A model generated the notes under the pieces. It did no database searches. It saw nothing but the letters and a program-made list of their open reading frames with translations, and was not told the DNA's origin. From Hamadaea sp. (GTDB taxonomy: Bacteria > Actinomycetota > Actinomycetes > Mycobacteriales > Micromonosporaceae): a stretch of DNA of 64,000 bases. The position numbers were made by a program, and so were the translations under genes. The stretch spans positions 99,000 through 162,999 of the forward strand of contig NZ_JABFVK010000019.1 in the NCBI RefSeq assembly GCF_013362815.1, written 5' to 3'. This document shows positions 7,386 to 14,456 of the stretch, piece by piece; positions within the stretch are counted from its first letter, which is position 1; each line of letters starts with the position of its first letter.

Positions 7386-8186
7386 TTAGAGGCCGAGGAG
7401 CGCGGCGAGCTGGGCGACGCCGGGCAGCCGCCGCGCGCCCTTGGGACCGGCCTCGACGGTCGTCACGTCGGCGACCACGACCGTGACGTTGTCCGGCGCA
7501 CCCGCCTGGAGGGCCAGCTTCACGAGCTGCTCGGCGGCCTGCTTCACCTCGGGATGGGTCTGGAGCGCGTGCGCGATGCTGTGGTCGGTGACGATGTCGG
7601 AGAGGCCGTCACTGCACAGCAGGAACCGGTCGCCGGGGCGTACGGCGACGGTGGAGCACGCCGTCGTGAAGTCGAGCCCCTGCACGGACTGCGTGATGAG
7701 GGACTTCTGCGGGTGGTGGCGGGCGTCGTCCTCGCTCAGTACGCCGCGGTCGATGAGCGTCTGCACGTAGGTGTCGTCCTTGGTGAGCCGACGGAGTTCG
7801 CCGTCGCGCAGGAGGTACGCCCGGGAGTCGCCGACATGCGCCACCGTGACCTCGGCCGCCTCGTCGGCGTCGGCGGACAGCAGCACGGCGGTCATCGTCG
7901 TGCCCATGCCTTCCTTCAGCGGGTCGTCGAGGGTGGCCTGGTAGATCTCCCGGTTGGCCGTCATGAGGTGGTCCAGCAGCGTACGCGCCGGTTCGTCGCC
8001 TAGCTCGGCGGTCTCCAGGGCGGCGAGCTCGCGGATCACGATCGCGCTCGCGTCCTCGCCCGCGGGTGCCCCGCCGACCCCGTCGGCGATCACGAGCAAC
8101 CGGGATCCGGCGTACGCCGAATCCTCGTTGTTCGCCCGGATCAGCCCGAGGTCGGTGAGCAGAACGGAACGGAGGGCGAGACTCAT
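7386..8186 (-). CDS. PP2C-family Ser/Thr protein phosphatase
   Basis: 266 residues with all PP2C metal-site motifs: DLGLIRANNEDS near the N-terminus, LLVIADGVGG, GMGTTMTAVLL, VAHVGDSRAYLL, LLCSDGLSD and the C-terminal DNVTVVVADV. It is a compact cytosolic catalytic domain with no membrane segment, so unlike PstP it is not anchored. It removes phosphate from Ser/Thr using two Mn/Mg ions. Monocistronic here, with no kinase next to it. Confidence 0.92.
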   Translation of the reverse strand: MSLALRSVLLTDLGLIRANNEDSAYAGSRLLVIADGVGGAPAGEDASAIVIRELAALETAELGDEPARTLLDHLMTANREIYQATLDDPLKEGMGTTMTAVLLSADADEAAEVTVAHVGDSRAYLLRDGELRRLTKDDTYVQTLIDRGVLSEDDARHHPQKSLITQSVQGLDFTTACSTVAVRPGDRFLLCSDGLSDIVTDHSIAHALQTHPEVKQAAEQLVKLALQAGAPDNVTVVVADVTTVEAGPKGARRLPGVAQLAALLGL

Positions 8187-8262
8187 CCCTCAAGGGTGCA
8201 GGGTAGGACGGTCAGATGTCTCTAGGCATTAGTACGTAATTTCTGGGGGAGCCCGCTCGGCC

Positions 8263-9279
8263 GTGAGAGAAATGTGCGGCAACCGTATCCTTTGGGCCGT
8301 GAACCCGGTGCCGATGGTTGGGCGCGCCGACGAACTGCGGGAGATCGTCGGCCAGTGGGCGCGCGTGGTATCGGGGGATTTGTCGGGTCCGGGGATGGTC
8401 GTCCTGACCGGCCACCCGGGAGTCGGCAAAAGCCGCCTGGTCGCGGCGGCCGTCGAAACGCTCGACCCTCGTCCGGCGACCGTGCTGGCCGGCACCGCCC
8501 GGCTGCACTCGCCCGCCCCGTACGACTGGCTGGCCGCCGTGCTGAGTGGGCGAGACATGCGTACGCTGCCGGTCCCGGCCGACGGTCTCGCTTGGCTCGC
8601 CCAGGAATCGCAGGCCCCGATCGAGCGGTACGCCCCCGACGCGCTCCTGCGTCTCGCCGTACGCACAGTGCGAGCCCTGGTCGGCGACGGTCCCGCCGTC
8701 CTCGTCGTCGAAGACCTGCACGCCCTCGACCCGGCCAGCCTGAGTCTCCTCGCCGAACTGGCGGCGGCGCCCAGGCTCCCGGTGCTGCTCATCGTGACCA
8801 GTCAACCGGCGGAAGCGGCAGTCGCCCGGCACTTGGTCGCGCGTACGCTGGCCCGCCTGTCCGGCGTACCGAACGCCATCCGCCAGCACCTCGGGCCGCT
8901 CGCCCCGGAGTTCGTCACCGAAATCCTCACTGCGGCCCACCCGGGACTGGCCGACGCCGACCGCCTCGGTGAGCGCGTCTGGCAGCGTACGGGCGGAAAC
9001 CCGTACCTGCTCAGCGAATTGCTCGCCATCACGGCCGGACGCGGCGTCGAGGCCCTTGAGTCCCTACCGGCGGACGCGGGGCCGGAAGAAGCGGTCGAGC
9101 TGACCGCCCGGGAACTTCAAGTGCTGGAATGCCTCGCCGCCGGGATGTCGAACAAGCAGGTCGCGAAGTCGCTCGACATCTCCATCCGGACGGTCGCGGT
9201 GCACGTCTCCAACCTGCTCCGGAAGACCGGGTCGTCGTCGCGGACCGAGGCTGCTTTGTGGGCGGTCAAACGGCCTTGA
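8263..9279 (+). CDS. AAA ATPase-LuxR family transcriptional regulator (short form)
   Basis: 338 residues from GTG 8263; alternatives are ATG 8272 or GTG 8299, which would begin VNPVPMVGRADEL, the usual family start. Walker A is TGHPGVGKS (about 49-57), Walker B VLVVEDLHALD (about 146-156). The C-terminal GerE helix-turn-helix reads LTARELQVLECLAAGMSNKQ then RTVAVHVSNLLRKTG. Typical LAL regulators exceed 800 residues with a TPR-like middle; here that is missing and the ATPase joins the DNA-binding domain almost directly. Function is inferred as a nucleotide-dependent activator. Confidence 0.85.
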   Translation: MREMCGNRILWAVNPVPMVGRADELREIVGQWARVVSGDLSGPGMVVLTGHPGVGKSRLVAAAVETLDPRPATVLAGTARLHSPAPYDWLAAVLSGRDMRTLPVPADGLAWLAQESQAPIERYAPDALLRLAVRTVRALVGDGPAVLVVEDLHALDPASLSLLAELAAAPRLPVLLIVTSQPAEAAVARHLVARTLARLSGVPNAIRQHLGPLAPEFVTEILTAAHPGLADADRLGERVWQRTGGNPYLLSELLAITAGRGVEALESLPADAGPEEAVELTARELQVLECLAAGMSNKQVAKSLDISIRTVAVHVSNLLRKTGSSSRTEAALWAVKRP

Positions 9280-9623
9280 CCGCCGTTCTCTGGTGGTCTT
9301 CGCCTGGGCTCGCGTCGCGTCGCGTCGCGTCGCGTCGCGTCGCGTCGCGTCGCGCTCGTGTCGGGCTCGCGGTCGCGCTCGTGTCGGGCTCGCGGTCGCG
9401 CTCGCCTGGTGTAGCGCGCGCGTCGTGTCGGGCTGGCTCGTGCTTGCGCGTCGTGTCGGGCTGGGCTCGTGCTCGGCTGGTGTCGCGCGCGTTATCCCGG
9501 GATAACGCGGTCTTCCGCGCGGCGGAGGGGACGTTATCCCCGGATAACGCGCCGCGCCACCCCACCGGACCCCGCCCCACCCCGCCGCCCGCCCCGCCGG
9601 GCGAAATGGCGCGAAATGCGCGG
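9280..9623. repeat. Low-complexity intergenic region with nested tandem repeats
   Basis: This 344-bp gap between convergent genes holds no gene. It contains eight perfect copies of CGCGT (9311-9350), then 2.3 copies of a 23-bp unit (9352-about 9404), then two degenerate 28-bp units rich in CGTGTCGGGCT (about 9420-9475), and finally a family 1 palindromic element (9489-9550). Confidence 0.85.
9489..9550. repeat. Palindromic element, family 1 (copy A)
   Basis: The perfect 20-bp palindrome GCGTTATCCCGGGATAACGC (9489-9508) is followed by GGTCT, a small stem TCCGC/GCGGA (9514-9526), GGGGAC, and a second near-palindrome GTTATCCCCGGATAAC (9533-9548). The same three-part layout recurs at 19086 and 48464, with different but still complementary bases in the middle stem. 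Confidence 0.75.
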
Positions 9624-10592
9624 TCAGCCGGCGCGACCGCGCGCCTTGAGCTGGCCGGGCGGCAGCGGAGGAGCCAGCAGCCGCTCGCCGTCGTAGCCGT
9701 GTACCTCGCCGAAGCCGCCCGTCCCGGCGTTCCACGCCTCGCGGGCCTGCGCGACCTCGTCCCCGGTACGCGCGACGAAGTTCCACCACATGACGATGTG
9801 CTCTTCGAACGGTTCTCCGCCGAGCAGCAGGAGAGCAGTGTCCACATCAGACTCGAGCTGGACGTCGGATCGGCTGGATCCCAGATACAGCAACGATCCC
9901 GGTTCGAGCAGTACGCCGTCCACCCGAGCGCCGCCGGTCATGGTGAGGACGGCGTACTCGAAGTCGGGTTCCAGCGGGAAGCGCGCGTCGGCTCCGGCCG
10001 CCACCGTCAGGTCCGCCCCGACGAGCGGGGAATACGTCGTCCCCGGTGACGCCGCGCCGTCGATCTCGCCGAGCATCACGGTCGCGGTCACCCCGCCTCC
10101 GTCGACCACCGGGAGTTCAGGGTGATGCTCGAAGGCCGGCTCCACATGCCGGTACGCGTCCGGCAGCGCGACCCACAGTTGAGCTCCGTGCAACAGCGGG
10201 AGATGGTCGCGCGGCGACTCCTCGGAGTGGGCGATGGCCCGGCCCGACGTCATCACGCCGAGCTGACCGGGGCGCACCGTCTGCAGGCTGCCGAGACTGT
10301 CCCGGTGCAGGACCTCGCCTTCGTGCAGCCAGCTCACCGTCTGGAGGCCCATGTGCGGATGCGGTGGCACCTGCATCCCGGGTTCGGCGGCGATGTCGTC
10401 CGGCCCGTAATGGTCGACGAAACACCACGCACCGACCATGCGCCGGCCGAGTGTCGGCAGCAGCCGGCGTACGCGTGTGCTCTCGCCGAGCTGCACGACC
10501 CGGCCCGGAATGAGATCGCGTGCGGGTTCGGCGGCGACAGCGGCGCGACCGCCGCAGGTGGACATCGCCGGGGCGCGGTCGAGGTTGCTCAT
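9624..10592 (-). CDS. Pirin-family protein
   Basis: 322 residues, bicupin. The N-terminal cupin contains PPHPHMGLQTVSWLHEGEV and later GRAIAHSEES, which together supply the His-His-His-Glu metal site of pirins. The C-terminal cupin has LLYLGSSRSDVQL and ends LLLLGGEPFEEHIVMWWNFV, the pirin signature. Pirins bind Fe; some have quercetinase activity and others act as redox-sensing partners. Monocistronic; its 3' end faces repeat-rich DNA. The first 25 residues are less conserved-looking and the true start may be internal. Confidence 0.9.
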   Translation of the reverse strand: MSNLDRAPAMSTCGGRAAVAAEPARDLIPGRVVQLGESTRVRRLLPTLGRRMVGAWCFVDHYGPDDIAAEPGMQVPPHPHMGLQTVSWLHEGEVLHRDSLGSLQTVRPGQLGVMTSGRAIAHSEESPRDHLPLLHGAQLWVALPDAYRHVEPAFEHHPELPVVDGGGVTATVMLGEIDGAASPGTTYSPLVGADLTVAAGADARFPLEPDFEYAVLTMTGGARVDGVLLEPGSLLYLGSSRSDVQLESDVDTALLLLGGEPFEEHIVMWWNFVARTGDEVAQAREAWNAGTGGFGEVHGYDGERLLAPPLPPGQLKARGRAG

Positions 10593-10625
10593 GCGCTCAA
10601 CCTACCCGTGCCCCGGCGTCTGCCC

Positions 10626-10712
10626 GTGTTGATCAGGGTCCCCCGGAGTTGATCAGGCTCGTGCGGACACGACACGCCGGTCGATCACGCCCGGTAGTTC
10701 ATGATCGGGCGG
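10626..10712. repeat. Degenerate family 2 palindromic element
   Basis: Between the pirin start and the next gene, GTTGATCAG occurs twice and is followed by ACACGACACGCCGG and AGTTCATGATC. These fit the family 2 core (ACACGCCG, then GTTCATGATCAAC) with several mismatches. Probably a decayed copy. Confidence 0.45.
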
Positions 10713-10751
10713 AAAGAGCGGCGCGGAAAAGCGGGCGCGGAAAAAAGGGGG

Positions 10752-11774
10752 CTAGACGAAGGCGGTGGTCCAGTAGCGGGCTTTGTAGAACTTGGCTCCG
10801 GAGCGCGACCCGCTCCCGCCGCTGGAGAAGCCGACCGAGCTGGTCCAGTACTGGCTCTCACTCGGGGCGTCGACGTAGAACCGCACGCCGTTCGGCAGAC
10901 TCCCGTACGCCTTCACGTAGGTGGCCGTGCTGATCCGCCGCTTGCCGCTGAACACCCAGCTCGCCCCGGCGTACAGGAGGCTGACTTCCCAGACGCCGTG
11001 GTTGGTGCCGGTGCCGCCGACGGTGTAGAAGAACTTGCCCGAGGCGTAGTCGGGCTGCAGGTCGTGCCCGGTGCCGGAGAACGTGGTCTTGCAGGCGAGC
11101 TTCAGCCCGGTCAGGTGCCCGCTGCTGTTCACGACGAGGTGGTACGCCCGCAGTTCGCCCTTGCCGACGGCCAGCAGCAGTCCGCTGTTGGTGTCGTAGA
11201 GCACGCCGTGCGCGCCTTCGAAGCCGTACTTCACCGAGCCGCTGTAGGAGGTCCCGGGCTTGCCGCCGTTGCTGGACGGGATGAACAGGCTCAGCCCGCC
11301 GCCGTCGGCGAACGAGCTGCTGTATTGCCGGGCTCGCGAGGACGCGACGACGATCGCGCCGTAGTTCTTGATGCGCTCGACCGCGTGCGGGTTGCCCGGC
11401 ACGGTGGCGCTCCAGACGACGCTCTTGGAACTCTGGTCGATCATCGCCGCCTTGCCGCCCGCCGAGGCGGTCCCGGAGGCGGCCACCAGGACGACGTCGC
11501 CCCAGGCCGCGGTCGGGCGGCGCTTGACGTCCGACAGGTTCGTCCAGGTCGACCCGGCCGGCGCCGACCAGCGCCAGCGCACGTTGCCGTCGCTCCACGA
11601 GGTGTTCGAGTGGCTGAACACGAGCACGTCGTTCGTCTTCTGCTCGGTCGTGGCCACGAGGTACTCCGCGGCGGCGGCCGGCTCGGCGGCGACGAGCGCA
11701 CCGGCCACCGTGCCGCCGGTCGCGGCGACGACACCGGCCGCGGCGGTGCTGCCCAGCAGGGTCCTTCTGCGCAT
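10752..11774 (-). CDS. Tat-exported protein of unknown function (DUF6528-like)
   Basis: 340 residues from ATG 11774. The first residues MRRRTLLGSTAAAGVVAATG form a twin-arginine signal with an Ala-rich h-region and a cleavage site near AAA. The open frame extends further upstream, but only this start gives the signal. The mature part has WD/propeller-like repeats (VLVFSHSNTSW, GDVVLVAASG, GAIVVASSRARQY, LLLAVGKGELRAYHL, GKFFYTVGGTG), suggesting a secreted beta-propeller. It resembles a Streptomyces/Micromonospora group annotated only as a domain of unknown function. No enzyme motif can be named. Confidence 0.75.
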   Translation of the reverse strand: MRRRTLLGSTAAAGVVAATGGTVAGALVAAEPAAAAEYLVATTEQKTNDVLVFSHSNTSWSDGNVRWRWSAPAGSTWTNLSDVKRRPTAAWGDVVLVAASGTASAGGKAAMIDQSSKSVVWSATVPGNPHAVERIKNYGAIVVASSRARQYSSSFADGGGLSLFIPSSNGGKPGTSYSGSVKYGFEGAHGVLYDTNSGLLLAVGKGELRAYHLVVNSSGHLTGLKLACKTTFSGTGHDLQPDYASGKFFYTVGGTGTNHGVWEVSLLYAGASWVFSGKRRISTATYVKAYGSLPNGVRFYVDAPSESQYWTSSVGFSSGGSGSRSGAKFYKARYWTTAFV

Positions 11775-11894
11775 TGGTCTCCCCAGGTCGGCGGGCCGTC
11801 GAGGCAGGCCCGATGGCTCAAGATCCTGACAGCGCGGGGCAACCTCGGCAAACAGTGAACGGCCGCCCTGTGGATAACTCCGGCCGCCCCTCTG

Positions 11895-11956
11895 GTTGAT
11901 CATGAGGTTTGGGGGTGCGACTCGCCGACGAGACGGACCTTGGGTTCATGATCAAC
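11895..11956. repeat. Palindromic element, family 2
   Basis: GTTGATCATGA (11895-11905) and TCATGATCAAC (11946-11956) are perfect 11-bp arms around a core with GCGACTCGCCG and GGACCTTGGG. Same length (62 bp) and same layout as the copy at 2849-2910. Here it lies between divergent genes, just upstream of the monooxygenase start. Confidence 0.7.
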
Positions 11957-11978
11957 GGGGAGAGTCGGATATCCGTGA

Positions 11979-13715
11979 ATGTCTGGGCGCTCGCCGCGTT
12001 CCGTGGGCACTCTGGCCAGTGTGGACACCGTCATCATCGTGGGAGCGGGGCCGACCGGCCTCACGGCGGCGCTGGAGGTGGCCGGTCGGGGGATCCCGGT
12101 CGTCGTCTACGACGCCGGCGACCTCAGCTCCGCCGCCGAGACCGGTTCGCGAGCGATCGCCGTCCATCGCACGGCGCTGACCGTCTGGGAGCGCCTCGGT
12201 TGCGCGGGCCCGATGATCGCCGAAGGCGTCGCGTGGCAGACGAGGCGTACCTTCCTCGGCACTCGCGAAATCCTCACCCAGGCCCTGCCCATGGACCCCG
12301 GCGGCCTGCCGACCTTCCTCAACCTGCAGCAGTACCGCACCGAACACCATCTGCTCGCGGCCGCCCGCGCGCACCCCCTGATCGAGCTCCGGCCTGGGCA
12401 CCGGGTCACCGCGGTGCGCCAGGACCGTCGTCAAGTCACGCTTCACCTTCAGAATCAGACTGGTACGCACAACGCAACGGCGGCGTACGTGCTGGCCTGT
12501 GACGGTGCGCGCGGCGGGCTGCGCCGGGCGTTGGGGCTGGACTTCCCCGGCGAGACCTTCCCGGATCGGTTCCTCATCGCCGACATCCGGGCCGACCTGC
12601 CGTTGCCGCCGGAGCCCCGGTTCTACTTCGACCACCCGGCGCATCCGGGCAGCACGGTGCTGATCCATCCGCAGCCGTTCGGCGTGTGGCGGATCGACTG
12701 GCAGCTCGGGGCGTACGCCGATGTGGCCGCCGAGACGTCGCCGGAGCGCATGGACACCCGCATCCGGGCGCTGCTGACCGCCGTCACCGGGCAGGACGTC
12801 CCGTACGAGCTGGTGTGGCTCAGCGACTATCGGTTCCACCAGCGGCTGCTGACGCGGCTGCGGCACCGGCGGGTGTTCTTCCTCGGCGACGCCGGCCATC
12901 TCGTGGCCCCGTTCGGCGCGCGCGGCATGAACGGTGCGGTGCAAGACGTCGAGAACCTCGGCTGGAAGCTCACCGCCGTCCTCAGTGGTCACGCGCCGGA
13001 GTCCCTGCTGGAGTCCTATCAGGACGAAAGGTGGGCCGCCCAGGAGCACAATCGCCGGGTGGTCTCGGCGACCATGCGGTTCATGGCTCCGCGTACGCGG
13101 TGGCAGTCGCTGCGGCGGGAGACGATCCTGCGGTTGGCCGCCCGTTGGCGGCGAGCCGCCCGCTGGGTCGACAGCGGCCGCATGAGCGAGCCCTACCGGT
13201 ACGCCGTCTCGGCGATCGTGCTGCCCGACGACCGCCCGGCCCGGCATTGGCGCGGAGCGCCGGAGTTGGGCGGGAAAGCCCCCGACGGCGACTGCGTCCT
13301 CGGTGGCCATCCGACGCGGTTGCGGCATCAATTCGGCCGGGACTGGGTGGCGCTGTGGTTCTGCGACTCCGGCCCGACCTCCGGCGGCGACGTGTTGCCC
13401 GCCGAACTCGGTGAAGTCCCGTGCCGGGTGGTCGCGGTGAACCCGGCCGACTGCGTCGATCTCGCGACCGCGTACGCCGCGCAGCCGGGCACGCTCTATC
13501 TCGTCCGGCCGGACGGGCACATCGCCGCGCGCCGACGGAACTCCGGGCCCGGCGTTGTGCGTATCCTCCTGGAAATCATGGGGATGCGCGGAGCGTCAGG
13601 GGCGCACCTGGCCGACCTGCCACCGCACCTCCCGCAGCAGCGCGGCCAGATCGCCGGCGACGTTGACGAACTGGAACCCGGACTGGACCCGGTCGACCGC
13701 GGCCCGGGAGTCTGA
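11979..13715 (+). CDS. FAD-dependent aromatic-ring monooxygenase (MhpA-like)
   Basis: 578 residues. FAD motif VIIVGAGPTGLTAALEVAGR is near the N-terminus; a GTG at about 12020 directly before it could be the true start. The mid-region GDAGHLVAPFGARGMNGAVQ is the second flavin motif of the PheA/TfdB/MhpA class. The C-terminal thioredoxin-like domain ends LYLVRPDGHIAARRR. The class hydroxylates phenolic rings with NAD(P)H and O2. The last ~40 codons run 120 bp into the convergent aldolase gene and do not look like family sequence, so a stop codon seems to have been lost. The neighbouring aldolase would fit a meta-cleavage pathway. Confidence 0.88.
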   Translation: MSGRSPRSVGTLASVDTVIIVGAGPTGLTAALEVAGRGIPVVVYDAGDLSSAAETGSRAIAVHRTALTVWERLGCAGPMIAEGVAWQTRRTFLGTREILTQALPMDPGGLPTFLNLQQYRTEHHLLAAARAHPLIELRPGHRVTAVRQDRRQVTLHLQNQTGTHNATAAYVLACDGARGGLRRALGLDFPGETFPDRFLIADIRADLPLPPEPRFYFDHPAHPGSTVLIHPQPFGVWRIDWQLGAYADVAAETSPERMDTRIRALLTAVTGQDVPYELVWLSDYRFHQRLLTRLRHRRVFFLGDAGHLVAPFGARGMNGAVQDVENLGWKLTAVLSGHAPESLLESYQDERWAAQEHNRRVVSATMRFMAPRTRWQSLRRETILRLAARWRRAARWVDSGRMSEPYRYAVSAIVLPDDRPARHWRGAPELGGKAPDGDCVLGGHPTRLRHQFGRDWVALWFCDSGPTSGGDVLPAELGEVPCRVVAVNPADCVDLATAYAAQPGTLYLVRPDGHIAARRRNSGPGVVRILLEIMGMRGASGAHLADLPPHLPQQRGQIAGDVDELEPGLDPVDRGPGV

Positions 13716-14357
13716 GCAGTAGATCCCGACCGGCAGGCTGTGGCGGGCCGCCGCCTGCCGGATCGTGACGAGCGGCCCGGCAAGCTCGGGGTTTTCCGGC
13801 GCGGGCGGAAGCCCGAGCGAGACGGACAGGTCGACCGGCCCGACGAACAGGCCGTCCAGTCCCGGCACCGCCGCGATCTGCTCCACATTCGACAAAGCGG
13901 CGGCGCTCTCGATCTGGGCGATCACGAGGGTCTTGGCGTTGGCCTCGGTGAAGTAGCCGGGCAGTGTCGTGTCGAACGCCAGCCCGGCCCAGGCGCTGCC
14001 CAGACTGCGCCGACCGACCGGCGGGAACTTCGCCGCCGCGACCAGGGCGGCCGCCTCGTCGGCGGTGTCGATCATCGGGCCGATCACGGCCGATGCCCCG
14101 GCGTCGAGCGCGCGTTTGACGTTCTCGGTCGTGTTCTCCGCGATCCGCACGACCGCACAGCCGCCCGCGTCGGCGATCGCAGCGACCATCGCGGACATCG
14201 TCTCCGCGCCCATCGGGCCGTGTTCGGCGTCCACGACGAGGAAGTCGGCGCCCGCCCGGGCGAGTTGCCGGGCGGTGGCCGGGCTCGGGATGCTCAGCCA
14301 GACCCCGTACGCCGGGCGGCCCGCCGTCAGCAGTTCGGAAAGCTTGTTGTCGCGCAC
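13596..14357 (-). CDS. HpcH/HpaI-family aldolase
   Basis: 253 residues from GTG 14357 (VRDNKLSELLTAGRPAYGVW), the usual family start; an open frame extends 24 codons upstream but is unlike the family. Key motifs: LVVDAEHGPMGAE with the catalytic His, VIAQIESAAALSNVEQIAAV with the metal-binding Glu, and GLDGLFVGPVDLSVSLG with the metal-binding Asp. These class II pyruvate aldolases cleave 4-hydroxy-2-oxo acids to pyruvate and an aldehyde. It overlaps the monooxygenase tail to tail by 120 bp. Confidence 0.9.
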   Translation of the reverse strand: MRDNKLSELLTAGRPAYGVWLSIPSPATARQLARAGADFLVVDAEHGPMGAETMSAMVAAIADAGGCAVVRIAENTTENVKRALDAGASAVIGPMIDTADEAAALVAAAKFPPVGRRSLGSAWAGLAFDTTLPGYFTEANAKTLVIAQIESAAALSNVEQIAAVPGLDGLFVGPVDLSVSLGLPPAPENPELAGPLVTIRQAAARHSLPVGIYCSDSRAAVDRVQSGFQFVNVAGDLAALLREVRWQVGQVRP

Positions 14358-14456
14358 GGCTGCGACTGTACGGGGCGGGCGCCACGCCCCCGTTTGACGT
14401 GGCGACCGGCCCCGGCAGCTGGTTCCCATGCTGCCCGGGTGCGCTTTATCCGCGCT

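Noticed and set aside
9064..10049. Open frames running through the CGCGT repeats (RRVASRRVASRR-type and RRDATRRDATRR-type proteins)
   Set aside because: Pure translation of the microsatellite in several frames on both strands; no ribosome-binding site or homology.
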